From Cadophora sp. MPI-SDFR-AT-0126 (Eukaryota; Ascomycota; Leotiomycetes; Helotiales; Ploettnerulaceae), in assembly GCA_020747065.1 (NCBI GenBank), contig JAGMVK010000019.1:62001-126000 (forward strand): a stretch of 64,000 nucleotides of DNA, read 5' to 3'. The translations under genes were made by a program, and so were the position numbers. How positions within the stretch are numbered: the first letter of the stretch is position 1; each line of letters opens with the position of its first letter. Under the pieces are notes generated by a model. That model made no database searches and was not told the origin of the DNA. It was given only the letters and a program-made list of their open reading frames with translations. Shown here in pieces: positions 33,900 through 46,222 of the stretch.

Positions 33900-35945
33900 T
33901 GCTATTTCCTACTTCTTGACATTGATACTGTATCATATTTATATCTGGCTGTTGGGTAGTTATCATTGCTGCTACCGAGAAGTACCGGCAGGGGCACCCA
34001 TCAGCGCACCTTGCTTTTCCTTCAGCGTTTGCTAGGCGTTGGCTTCAGAGGGGCGTTCGCGGCGCAGGTTGTTGATTTACCTAGTTAATCTCGGCTGGCT
34101 GCTGGATTTTGCAATCTCCACGCATGTTATCGGACGGGGTGTGCCCTTTGAGGACCCATTTGTGAAGGTCATGGATGCGATATGAGGGCGTGAGGATACG
34201 AGGACGCAGCTTGTGGTCCCTTGGGAAGGGATACCATCCATTGCGATGAGGATAGGGAAGCACAAAAGCGTAATTGATCGCTTATTTAACAGAAGCAATA
34301 AGATGCATTGGCATTTGGTGGGCTTGATGACGAAGAGCTGGAAACGAATGAGCGAGCGAACGAATATCTGTGCTGGGATATGTTTAGAACTCAATTGAAA
34401 GAGTGATTTTGAATCCCATACCTAGCTGTTTAATAATTGCTTGCCAGTGACTTGTGGCAAACACATGATAGATCATGAAACTCTCCACTTGTGGACAGAC
34501 GGAGCTCACAGCTACTTTGCTCCTTTGTCAGTCAACTCGCCGCATGCTTATGACCATTGATATTGCCAAACCTTGAACTCGACAGCTCACACTGTTGGAA
34601 ATCAACGATGGAGTAAAGAACATACCTTCTCACTGAATCACTCCGAGACCATACTAAATACCACAATATTCATAGATATATGGATAGATAATTCAAAAAG
34701 TCCCTCCAATCCATCCAATATCAGCATTCAGACCAGTTCGTCTCATCCCGAGAAGTACTTGCCCACAAGCTTCAACTTCAAATTATATCAATCCGCATTC
34801 AGCATGTATATCGTCGTGGTGCGCTAGCTATGGTATATCTTTTTTGAGAAGAGTGGGTGTTGGGAGAAAGTGAGGTGGTGTTCTGTGTATTGCGCAAATA
34901 CACACCGACACAGATAAAGACACAAATATACTTTTGGCATAATTGAAAGCGAGAGGGACTTCGAGATCGAGGACATACCTGCCTAAAGTGGAGTGGTGAT
35001 CGTGTGAGATCTCGATGGGTATGTATGGCTTTTGCAGAGAAGAGAGAGGAAATCCGAGAGTGGCAATGTAGGCTGGAATTTCTTCGTTTGCGTGAGGAAA
35101 GGGGTTGGAAGAGGAAAGGAAAGGATATTATGAGGAAGGGGAATGATTCTGGATCTAATCTTGGCTCTGAATGGGCTAGAGATTTGCTATAGGTGAAGAA
35201 GGAGGAGGTTTGGAGATGAATTGGATGAGGGAGAGAGTTGGGTGCTAAATACGGAGATACTTGATGTATCAATCATCCCATGGCTTGTTGGTAAGCAGGA
35301 GGAGTAATGACAATGGTGATAACGGAAATGAGTCGCAGTGAGGCACTATTCTAGGGCAATGTGGCCGAGGCTGTTTTGGATCCACGAGACACAATATGTT
35401 CGCGCAGAAAGATTTCGTGTTCCACTTGAAAAGAACCATGGCATCTTGCCTTGGACGGTTGAGAGGGGCGACGACGCTGCGTCTTGTAAATCTGTAAAGT
35501 GGCCTGGGCCTTCGAGAAGTACAAGTCGAAGAGAAGGGGATGAGTAAAGACTCGAGTTGAGTTCGAGAGATGATCGAGACTTTGTAAATGGACTTTGACT
35601 CGAAGTTATAGGGTGCTTGGCGCTTGGTTGGTATTGCGCCGCACCGCCGAAGCAAAGAGATTTGCTCACTCAGTGTAGAAGAGGAAAGCTTATAGTGGAA
35701 ATGCAAATGGGTATCGATAAAGCGTAGGTTCACTTGAACATTGTCTCCTGCTTGACCAGTAGAATTCCATACACGTCACCTCACTTCTCAACATGCTTGT
35801 AGCTCGAGTTCATAGAGAGCAAACAGTAGAGGAAACGGAAAGAAGGCAAGTGCAGTGTTGCCAAAGCCATCTTAAACCTATAAACACTCTGTCTTGAATG
35901 TACAATATGCGTATGCCGCCCACAAAAGAAAATCCCAGTCCTGTC
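33900..35945. other. Convergent intergenic region, no confident gene
   Basis: Two kilobases between the Q/P-rich gene (+) and the complex I TYKY gene (-). Frames of up to 157 codons exist on the minus strand (for example 34799-35272, 35269-35733) but are biased in composition and match nothing I know. Not called. Confidence 0.45.
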
Positions 35946-36885
<940 letters not shown>

Positions 36886-37255
36886 TGTGTGGTTGCTCGT
36901 GGCAGTGTTGTTGCTGAGGGGTGAATTTGGAGGTCGAAATGTATGATGGAGAAACACTAATTCACTTCGTCTGATTGGCTTTCGTAGAGGAGCTTCAATC
37001 CACCACCAGAACGCCCGAAATTGACCGGTACAGAACGATAGAGATTGTTACACCTGCCTCCGCATATATTATCAGATTTCACAGTTCCCAGACTTATTGC
37101 TTTGGCCTAGATCGGCAATCGAATATATTCATCATCACGTGATCATATTGAGAAAATGCGCTAGCTCCAAGCCGAATGAGCTTCGACTGGACATCATCAA
37201 ACCTGCCTCACCTCCCACAGCAAGCATTCTCTGCAAACCTCCACAACCCTCCAAC
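36886..37255. promoter_or_regulatory. Shared bidirectional promoter, NDUFS8 / mitochondrial ACP
   Basis: 370 bp separate the two start codons. A CCAAT box in good context lies on the minus strand at 36974-36978 (GCCAATCAG), about 90 bp upstream of NDUFS8. The Hap/CCAAT-binding complex is known to control respiratory genes in fungi; that it does so here is inferred. Confidence 0.6.
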
Positions 37256-37952
37256 ATGTTCCGAACAGCTCTTCTCAGATCAGCACGTAGTGCTACCCGC
37301 CAGGCGGCCCAGAAGTCAGGAGCAATTGCACGCCCTGCAACCCAGAGCTCCCTGCTCTCACAATCCCGATTTGCCCCGTCTGCTTTCCAGGCCGTGAGGT
37401 GCTACTCTGCTGCTGCTGGGTTGGAAAAGCCAGAGGTTGAGGGCAGAATAGTCGACTTATTGAAGAACTTTGATAAGGTAGGTAGTGTGGTGTTGAGGTC
37501 TTTGAGTGTTTGGGAGAGCTTGCGCTGACATATGTGTAGGTCACCGATCCTTCGAAGGTATGGTTGCTACGGAGGAAAGATCTCAAGCCTGGAATTAATA
37601 TCATGTAGCTCACACCTACGTCCCACTTCTCGAACGATCTTGGTCTGGATAGCTTGGACACTGTTGAGGTTGTGATGGCCATTGAGGAGGTTAGTACTGG
37701 GACAAATATTGAATGCTATATCGAGATTCTGACACATCATACAGGAATTCAGCATTGAGATCCCAGATAAGGAAGCAGATGCTATCCACAGTGGTATGTT
37801 GACATAAGGTCCAAAGAGCGTTGAAAGCTGTCTAACATTTTTGCTCCAGTCGACAAGGCAGTTGAGTACATTCTTGCGCAACCCGATGGTAAGTTCAGAC
37901 AAGGAGACACCGTCCGAAACAAACATAGACTAACAATTAAGTAGCTCACTGA
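37256..37952 (+). CDS. ACP1: Mitochondrial acyl carrier protein (complex I subunit, NDUFAB1)
   Basis: Six exons, 37256-37477, 37540-37557, 37609-37689, 37745-37793, 37850-37888, 37945-37952, give 138 aa. Mitochondrial ACP carries acyl chains for lipoic acid synthesis and, through LYR partners, is a structural part of complex I and Fe-S biogenesis. The N-terminal 50 residues are a basic, Ser/Ala-rich presequence ending near VRCYSAAAG. The phosphopantetheine site is DLGLDSLDTVEVVMAIEEEF, with the serine of DSL as attachment point. The C-terminus reads EIPDKEADAIHSVDKAVEYI and ends PDAH. Exon 2 is 18 nt (VTDPSK) and the last coding exon is 8 nt, so an unspliced reading misses most of the domain. 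All five introns are 51-62 nt. Confidence 0.95.
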
Positions 37953-38517
37953 ACGATGGATTTGTATATTAGGGGAACTTAAAGTAGAGGGGATTGACGG
38001 AAGAATCGAGTGGTGAATGGGAACTATGGGAGGTCAATTTCGTACAGATTCAGCATGCCCATTGAAGCATATTGAATCTATGCGCCTGTAAAAATGTTTA
38101 GAACACCTTACTCTTACTCGCTGTTATTCTCATGTCTATTTTGACTGGTCGCCTATGAAAGTCCACTCACCTGTCAAATTCTCGGACCCAACAGCCTCGC
38201 TCCAAAACTAGCTATGCGCTAGCACATCCCTGTGCCTTAATGGGTGAACTTCACAAAGCTCTCGAATATCTTGCCCATAGCATCCCTCGATGCCCCGCGG
38301 AATACTTGCGAACACCAACACAATTAACAGATAAAAACAAATCGCCCTGCGACTGGCTTTCGAGTTTCTGCAATAGATTTCACACAAACCGACCCCCTCG
38401 TGTTCGTGCATGCGAATTGTGGAGACCTGTCTTATTCGCATGCGATCACAACCAAAATCCCCCCTTTCTCCAAATATCGGCCCTTCCTGGGAATAACAAC
38501 CATCGCAAACCCCCACA
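37953..38517. other. Tandem intergenic region, ACP / Vps74
   Basis: 565 bp holding the ACP 3' UTR and the Vps74 promoter; no gene seen. Confidence 0.5.
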
Positions 38518-39751
38518 ATGTCGTCGGGACTCACTCGACGAAGAGGCGGTGGCGGAGGAGCAAGTGGAGAGAATGAAGAGGGAGATCCGAGTCGCGTGGC
38601 TTCCCCAGTACCCAAGGCTGGTGCCTCTCGCGACACCGGCGGCCCAGAAACATCCTACGAGAGCGGCGAGAATGGACACAAGATTGCTTTCGACCCTAGA
38701 GATATCAGCGAGAGTGCTGAGAGGAGCAAACAGCCGAAGTTGACGCTCATGGAAGAGGTGCTTTTGTTAGGACTGAAAGATAAGCAAGTAAGTGTTCCAA
38801 GGAAGGAGAGGACATTTTTACTTTTGGCAGATATCTAACTGCAAGTAGGGTTACCTCTCATTCTGGAACGACAATATTTCATACGCGCTGCGAGGATGTA
38901 TCGTCATCGAGCTTGCTTTCCGTGGGCGCGTCAGCATGCAGAAGGATTCCTCGAGAAGGAGGTTCCCTCTTGCTGATCGAGTTATCGAAGTTATCGACGA
39001 TACCCTTACTGGAGAGGTTCTGCTCGATGAGGCACTGAAGATGATGAAAGCCAGTGAAAAGATGAGTGTCAGTCAATGGATTGACTTGATGAGCGGTATG
39101 CTTCCCCTTCACATCCACAAGCCCGCAAGCAATGTCTGATTTGTACTCTAGGAGAGACTTGGAACCTAATGAAGATCGGATACCAATTAAAGCAAGTTAG
39201 AGAAAGACTAGCTAAGGGTTTGGTCGACAAAGGCATCCTCCGAACTGAAAAGCGCAACTTCCTCCTCTTCGATATGGCAACACATCCTGTAGCTGACGGA
39301 GGCGCCAAGGAGGAGATCAGAAGACGGGTTCGAAATGTCCTGACACAACGAACAGTCGTTCTGCCAGGAAGTCAGTTCCTCCCAGAAAATCTCGAATTCA
39401 GATACGTCCGAACCATTGCTATGGTATGCGCTGCATATGCCGCCAATGTCCTCGAGAATGCGCTGGCTACGCTGGGACATGAGGCTAGAGAACGTGCTTT
39501 TGCTCAGGTTGATGAGCTGCTTGCTGAGTACAGTCAATGGCCGTTTGGAAAGAGAGCTGGTGGAGCTTCTGGTGGTGTCGGTGCGAACTTGGGACAAGTC
39601 ATTGGGGATGAGGTTACCAATGGCAAGGACAAGGAGTTGCAACTCGAGGTAAGTCTGCTCACAATCAAATCTCTGCGCTACAAGATTAACAATCAATCAG
39701 GTTGTAGCAGCGTGTCTTAGCGTATTCACTCGCCTGGACTCTCTCCTGTGA
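38518..39751 (+). CDS. VPS74: Vps74 / GOLPH3-family Golgi PI4P effector
   Basis: Exons 38518-38787, 38849-39095, 39152-39648 and 39701-39751 give 354 aa (yeast Vps74 345). It binds phosphatidylinositol 4-phosphate on Golgi membranes and retains glycosyltransferases there as a COPI adaptor. The N-terminal 70 residues are Gly/Ser-rich and disordered ([18 protein letters not shown]). The GPP34 domain starts at [20 protein letters not shown], with [20 protein letters not shown] across the first junction. It continues with [44 protein letters not shown] and the hydrophobic [20 protein letters not shown]. The C-terminus [15 protein letters not shown] comes from the last short exon. Confidence 0.95.
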
Positions 39752-40414
39752 ATGCCCAAGAGGCATCGCATCACGGTATTGGGCATGGTAGGGGACGAAT
39801 CGATGACCGGCTTGGGGACAGACGAGAGGGATGAAAATCTTCTATATTGTCGTAATAACTACCGGGCATCCAAAAAACGGGTTCTCTTTTTTTTCTTGAA
39901 AACATGAAGCAAGAGAGCCACAAAACTTTCATCGGAGGAGATACAGCCAGAGGGAGAGGTGCAAAGGGAGACGAATTCAAAATTCCCTGCCCTTTTGACA
40001 TTCTGCAATGGCGTGCCAGGCAGGCACTTTGATATTTGACTTGGGCGTTTGAGCTAAATGTTGTTTTGACATCTCACTGGTAGTAGCAAGAACTTATCAT
40101 TGCTTGCACATGCACGCATCGTCGTTCCTGAGTCTACTTGCTTTCCCTACCTCGTATTTCGTGTCGTGTAGACTACCCACTGTTATAGGCGTGAATAGAT
40201 CGAGCATTTCCCTATCGTAGACCTTGCACATTAAGCACGAGAAGGGTACTCAGCTGGAGAAATATCACTTGAGCAGCGGGCACCAGGACGCTAAATAGCT
40301 TTGAATTGAACATTTGGCCATGAAACAACCCCATAGACACCCTCATACACCATACTCCGTATGGTATCAAATGCACAAAGATCCGAAAGAAGGCATCCCA
40401 TTGTTTATATGCGA
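39752..40414. other. Convergent 3' intergenic region
   Basis: Between Vps74 (+) and SURF6/Rrp14 (-) stops. No gene seen. Confidence 0.5.
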
Positions 40415-42104
40415 CTAGCCTTTAAAGCTGCCTTCAAACCCAGGTCTGCTCTTAACTTTTGGTTTTTTGCCCTTCACACTCTTACCCTTGCTCCCTTTGC
40501 TCTTAACGCCCTTTCCATCACGCCTCTTTTGAAGGTTCTCCTCTCGCTTCTTCTGCCTCATAGCCTGGCTTTTCGCTACGCCTTCTTTGCGTTCTGACCA
40601 TTCCTTCTCACTCTTCTTCTTCGATTTCTCTTTGCGCTTCAGAGTTTTCTTTAGCAGCGACGTGTCATCTCGTACTTTTTCACCGTGAGCACGCTTCTTG
40701 GCGTTAAGCCACAGATCTTTCTCTTCGATATCAGCTCGTTTCGTGTCATCGAGGCCGGCGAGACGGAGGCGGTTCTTCTCGGTTGCTTTCAGAGCACTGG
40801 CTGCGTCTTGTGGTCCGCGTTTCTTAGGAATGTTCTTCAACGCGGAGAGATCTTCTGAGAGTTCTTGGCCGTCTGCGAATGCTACGCGGCCAAAAGAAAA
40901 GTTGTGTTCGGGAGAGTGGATGATAGGGCTCATCATACTCGAAGCCGGTGAGTCTCGTGCGGATGCTAAAGCTGCTTCCCGTTTCGCGTCTTCCTCAATC
41001 TTGGCCTTTAGACGAAGCTCTTTCTTATGGGCTTTTCTCTGCTCTTCCTTCTTTCTCCGCGCCTCTAACAGTTCCTGGCGATTCCGTGCAGGCCGTCCAT
41101 CTGGTCCATCAGCTTTTCGTGCCGCGCGTAGTGCTTCTATACGTGCTGCTAATCTCGAGCGGAGGAGTTCGGGGTCTGTAGGTAGCTTGATGTGTTTGGG
41201 TGCGGTCGCGGGAGGTATGACAGAGGAGGTGGACGTATTCGCGCTTGGTTCTGTAGGGTTGTCGAATGTGGGTGAGGGTGGCGAGGGGCTAGGTGATACA
41301 GATTCATTCTGTTCTTCCAGCCCGTCGGCCTCAAAATGACCTATCTCATCTCCTGGAAGTTCTTCGTCGTCCACCGCGTCATCATCGGAACCTTCCTCCT
41401 CATCCGCTACTTTTTCATCCATTTCAGGTTCACCAACCCCCTCGATATCGGCCACAGCTTCGATGTCAGCCTTTTGTTCCTCCAGGCCTTTCCCTGACTT
41501 CTCCTGGAGCTTTTGCTTGGTAATGCTTTTCTTTCCCTTCCTCTTCTCGGCCTTCTTCCCCGCCTTGAGCTTCTGTTTCTCCAATTTGGCGGCCTTCCGT
41601 TCAGCTTTGGACTCCTCGGCAGATGCTTGGGCATCGGTGTCGTTCGCGGTCTTTTGCTTCTTGGTCTTCTTATCTTGCGCCAGCTTGAGTCCCTCCTTTG
41701 GTAATTCTTTTGCTACACCCTCCACATCAGATCCATCCATCTCTTCCAGCTCCGCCAATTTTCGCTTTCGTGCCCGCTCGTCCATAACATCTTTGGCTGT
41801 CTTCGACGTGGAAGAGTCCGGGTCTAACTTCGCCCTCCTTGCTGCTGCTGCCTGCTCTTTGGTTTGCTTCTTTTTCTTCCATTGGTCCTACAACAGAGAG
41901 ATCAATTCGTGCATCCAATATTGCGGTGAGAAATACAACATACACTATTGTCTTTGCCGTAATAGATATCCGCGGGAATCAATGATAAAAGACCATCAAA
42001 GGACTCTGCATGCGCGCGTAATCGATCCTAGAAGTTTGGTTAGCATAAATATAAAAAGTTGGAAACATCGCGGGGAAATTTACCTGGATCGAACTTTCCG
42101 CCAT
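40415..42104 (-). CDS. RRP14: SURF6 / Rrp14 nucleolar ribosome-biogenesis protein
   Basis: Exons 42084-42104, 41944-42027 and 40415-41887 give 525 aa. Rrp14/SURF6 is a nucleolar factor needed for 40S and 60S pre-rRNA maturation. The first two exons give MAESSIQDRLRAHAESFDGL and SLIPADIYYGKDNS, the conserved Rrp14 N-terminal domain that ends DQWKKKKQTKEQ. A long Lys/Glu-rich coiled-coil region with an acidic stretch (about 165-200) follows. The SURF6 domain includes LRSRLAARIEALRAARKADG, FGRVAFADG, KKRGPQDAASALKATEKN and the Lys/Arg-rich end EKEWSERKEGV to KKPKVKSRPGFEGSFKG. The first exon is 21 nt. Confidence 0.94.
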
Positions 42105-42761
42105 GATGAAGTGGCGGGAGGCAGGAGCGACTGTGTTAGACTCAAGGATATTCCGTCGTTTTCCTGATCTATTTCTCCTTGCACACAGTCGTCGAAGCAA
42201 TTGTCGTCTCTTGCAAAAGTCGACAGCGTTGTCATTGAAGATCTTGTCTCGATCTCAGAATTTACCTCCAGTGCGCTACCGAAAAGTTCTCGCTAGTAAA
42301 GAGGCGGGATTAGCTTATCCAGCTCGCACGTGATTGCCTATTGATAGAGCCACTCCAGCATCTCATCTCATCTCAGCTCTCTCGCTTCGCCTCGCATCCC
42401 GAAGATCAGTTCAAGAAAAGAAAGACAAGCCGAAACTCAGCCTCCTTTGTCGTACGCAAATGCATGCGACCATCCATGACCTGGCCAAAATAGAGTTAGG
42501 TTTGCCATGGAGACCGCAAAGGCAAGGCTGCATGCCACGTTGTTATCTGCCACCGGCACTTTAAAGCTCACTGACCAGCCAAAGCCTGCCTTGTTCACGT
42601 AACCATACGTCGTACCTAAACATCGTCAGCTTCATCTACGTCTCCCAATATCGACAATCGGTGCCTCGAACGTATTTCCTTCATAAAACCCTATCGCTCC
42701 TGTTTCGTTATTTCCGGATGCCGTTCAATTTGCTACAGTCATATCTGGAGCCATTTCCTTT
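42105..42761. promoter_or_regulatory. Divergent promoter region, SURF6 / unknown gene
   Basis: 657 bp between opposed starts. No motif named. Confidence 0.45.
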
Positions 42762-44698
42762 ATGACCCCTTTTGTCACGACTCCAGACCCCGATATCCAT
42801 CTCTCACCTTCGTCCTCTTCACGATCACCAGGTAGTATGGCACCTCAGGTCGAAGCAAGCTCTTTGTCCGATATCACACAGCTGGCAGGAAATCCTCCGA
42901 AATATCCTCGCAACCCCACCGAGGCCAAGAGGGAGTCCCTTACATTGTATATTGCACGTGTTCCAGGGAGTCGAGGTAGGTCACGTTCTCCGTGTATTCA
43001 CACAATACTAAAAGACGCACAGATATCATTCTCACAACTCTCAAGCCACAGCTGAAGAACGTTACGGCTGAAGACGTAGCATCCTCTCTCTATTATCTGC
43101 ATCTCAACACACCAGAGGACGCCAAATACTTGGAAGAGGAATCGAGTCCCGTCGCGGAGGAAGCAGCATCAGTTTTGAACAAGTCTCTTCCACGAAAACC
43201 TCTCCCAGACTCTGCAAGACCATCACTAGAGATCAGTCGACAACTGAGTGCTGCGTCTCAACGTTCTCGGCCCATGGAGCTCACGACTCCTCTGACAAGG
43301 CGGAAACCTGTTGGCTCTGAAAGTCCAACAAGAAAGCCGCCACCTCAGGCACATCAGAACGAGTCGATTTCAAGACGACCACTTGGGCCCAGATTGCAAA
43401 CAGACTACGGATTGGAGAGGAAGGAGTTACCTGGTGTTGAAAATACGTCTTCTAATGCCGCTGCAAGGACCTCATCCCCGTCCAAGAAAAGCATCGATCT
43501 TGCCAGAACTGCTGAGTTGCTTGCGGGAGGTGTTGAGGCTAATAAAGAGGCATTTTCCATCACATTGATTCGCCGAGATCCCTCTTCTGGCGCGCAGTGG
43601 AATATTGGTAGTGTGACTGGCACGCCTGCATCCGATGAAGCACAAAGTCGGCGAGTAAAACCTGCGCCGCGCTCCAGGAAACCCTATTTCGACCTGTCAG
43701 TTCATATTACGACACCAGGCTATAATTATTTCCGACATCCACAACCAAACGGCCACGTTGGCGATGTCACGACCTCGCACAGAGGGAGCGGATCAAGTAC
43801 TGATGCGGACAAGTTACACATGCAACCAAGGTCTAGTTCAGGATTTGATCGGCAGGTGCGCATGGAAGGAACCAGCTTTTGGAATCGATCTTCAATACAG
43901 AGCAAAAGAGCACTTTCCGACGTTTCGGACAAGCATCTGACCACGCGTGGCACGAGTTTTAGTGAAAGCAATGCCGTTGATCCCGATATCATTCCGAGCA
44001 GTGAAGATCTCCAATCTAAGGGGTACATCTTTTCGAGCCCGTGGGGAGGTCGGTGCAAATTTTCAACTGGGTCTGGTGGCCGTTCGCTACGCTGTAAACA
44101 CAGCTTACCCGCGCCAGTGTCGGCTAGCAACGATCCCGAATCTACTCCCTCTGCGCAGCCAGCGGTGGTTGTCAGCGAGCTGCGATTCAACCTGCCATCT
44201 TCAGCCGTATTCACGCAAGCTGCAACTGCAACTTCTCCCCCGCACAAGGGGCTCGACGCCAAACGCTTCAGCATGCCCAAGCTCAGCCATATCCGAAATA
44301 AGTTATCATCTAGTCACAAGGTAGCTCCTCCGCTTCCACCTCGTCCACCACCAACTTCGTATGCTGCTCTCTACCCCAGTGATGACGAACAAGCGCCTCC
44401 ATTACCTCCAAGATCTGATTCGCAAGCCCCAAGAGGTTCGGCCGAGGAACCAGTGGCACCAATCCTTATGAGCAGCCAACCGTCTCCTTATAGCGCCTAT
44501 CTTACAAGCGATGGAGAAGACGAAGAAGCTCGATTGGATCTCAGTATCGGTCAGGAGAAAGCTGGAGGGGGAAATAGGGGTAAGCGAGCAAAACTCGGCA
44601 AGCTCATAATTCATGACGAGGGATTCAAGATGTTAGATCTGGTGGTAGCCTCAAATATGGGAATATGGTGGAGTGTGTGGGAGTCTGAGCATTGGTAG
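42762..44698 (+). CDS. Conserved protein of unknown function with polyproline motifs
   Basis: Exons 42762-42975 and 43023-44698, joined across a 47-nt intron, give 629 aa (604 from the in-frame ATG at 42837, MAPQVEAS). The junction rebuilds a compact N-terminal block: SLTLYIARVPGSR, then DIILTTLKPQLKNVTAEDVASS and LYYLHLNTPEDAKYL. The centre is Ser/Pro/Arg-rich and disordered, with an island SITLIRRDPSSGAQWNIGSV and YFDLSVHITTPGYNYF. Near the C-terminus are two SH3-ligand-type motifs (APPLPPRPPP and APPLPPRSD) and a folded-looking end, GKLIIHDEGFKMLDLVVASN and WWSVWESEHW. I do not recognise a function. A scaffold that binds SH3 or WW proteins is possible on the motifs alone. Confidence 0.8.
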
Positions 44699-45661
44699 GA
44701 CAAAAACTATAATGGACAAGTTGAATATATGAGTCTTCTTGATGGTATATTCCGATTCCATTGTCAATTTTATCGATACTGAGGCGTTTCAAGACTCGAA
44801 CATCGCCGAAGAGGCAAAGCCGCCTTGCTTCTTTGGCTAAGAGGCTTGTTTGAGCAACCGCATGCCCAAGATGTTCATGTATTCTCGCAGATTTCGTTCA
44901 CCGCCAAGTACCCTGTGATCCAGACGTCCGGAATTTGCGGGCAGAGATTTTTTAGTTGGATATCGCTAGAAGGACAAGTTTTCCTGCATCCAGCCAGTCC
45001 ATATTTCGGCTTCCCAGAAAGGGTCTCGGTCATGTTACACATAGCGACATGATACATCGTCCCCAGATATTCATTTCTCTTAGAAGGCACAGTTCGTAAA
45101 ACCTTGTTGTCTTGCCCTCGATACCTCGTTTTCAGCTACGCCTTCTGGTGCGTTGGCGGCTTGTATCGATTCAACGATCGAAGTCTTTTCCGCTGAATCT
45201 TCGATCTCTATTTCTCTGAGTCAAATGACTCTCTTTCAAACGAAATTATGTGACACGGTTCTTGACCCCGGAGCTTGATGTTTCCGCGTCGTCGCCGAAA
45301 GGGAAAATTAGGAGGCGTGTTTATTGGGTACGCTTGTGTCATGGAATACTTTCATTTCTCAACACCAAGGTCTGGGCGGCTGTGAAACTAGGTATGGAGA
45401 GATGGAAGGTACCACCACTTCGTGGAATTGAATACTCTGGTGGGTCGCTAAGACGTTCGTTACCTCAAATATCCATTGCCATCTTCGACGTGCCAGGTCT
45501 CTTGGTCGAGCCATCTTCTATATAAGCACAGTCAAGACCCCCTCAACAGCTCGTCACAGTCGGTTCATTCAAGCGATCATCCAACCAGCCCAGTCAAACC
45601 CAAACGACACTCACTTCAACTTCAGTTTAGCTGAACCTATATCTACCAACAGACCTTTAAA
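44699..45661. other. Intergenic region upstream of hydrophobin
   Basis: About 1 kb containing the hydrophobin promoter. Small frames only. Confidence 0.5.
45519..45526 (+). promoter_or_regulatory. TATA box of the hydrophobin gene
   Basis: TATATAAG, 136 nt before the hydrophobin ATG, followed by a C/T-rich, A-poor leader (CAAGACCCCCTCAACAGC...). Strong TATA elements are typical of highly and conditionally expressed fungal genes. The assignment is by position and match. Confidence 0.6.
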
Positions 45662-46222
45662 ATGCAGCTCACCAAGATCTTCACCGTCCTCTCTTTCGCC
45701 GCTGCTTCTCTGGCTGCCCCATCCGTCGAGAAGTATGAGAAGAGAACCGACTCCATCTCTTGCGCTCAGGGCCAAGGAACCCTGACTTGTTGCGCTCAGA
45801 AGCCAGAGCTCAAACCATCTTCCAATCTCGGTGCCAACCTTGCTCCAGTTCTTGGAGGTCTCTTGGGTGTCATCCCAGCTATTCTGCCCTTGATAGTCCC
45901 AACCGTTTCGGTTGCTGCTCAGTGTACGTCCTCAGATCTCAGCACTATGCTACCTTAAAATGGTCTACATATTCGCTAACTCTCAGCTCATTACAGGCGT
46001 TGCCGTCATCGCCCAAGTTGAAGCTTGCGCTTCACCTAATATTTGCTGCTTGGTTCCCTCGAGCGGAAACACCAACAGCGCCGGCGTAAGCATCTTGCCA
46101 CTCCTCTCCCCTCCTCTCCCAAATACAACAACGACAAGCCGAACAACAGACTAATAATCTCACAGCTCATCCAACTCCTCTCCAACAACCAAATCGCCGT
46201 GTGCCCCGGTGTCACCGTCTAA
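45662..46222 (+). CDS. Class I-like hydrophobin
   Basis: Exons 45662-45923, 45997-46085 and 46166-46222 give 135 aa. Hydrophobins are small secreted proteins that self-assemble at air-water or hyphal-surface interfaces. The signal peptide is MQLTKIFTVLSFAAASLAAP; a short KR-containing propeptide-like stretch follows. Eight cysteines are present in the order C, CC, C, C, CC, C: SC-x8-CC, a 43-residue hydrophobic loop (SNLGANLAPVLGGLLGVIPA...), QC-x10-C-x5-CC, 24 residues, then C in AVCPGV. The x5 spacing before the second CC and long loops fit class I better than class II. The three junctions restore the frame and supply five of the cysteines, which supports the model. Confidence 0.93.

Noticed and set aside
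34799..35733. Two minus-strand frames of 154-157 codons
   Set aside because: Biased Ser/Leu/Pro composition, no match to a family, no convincing start or introns.
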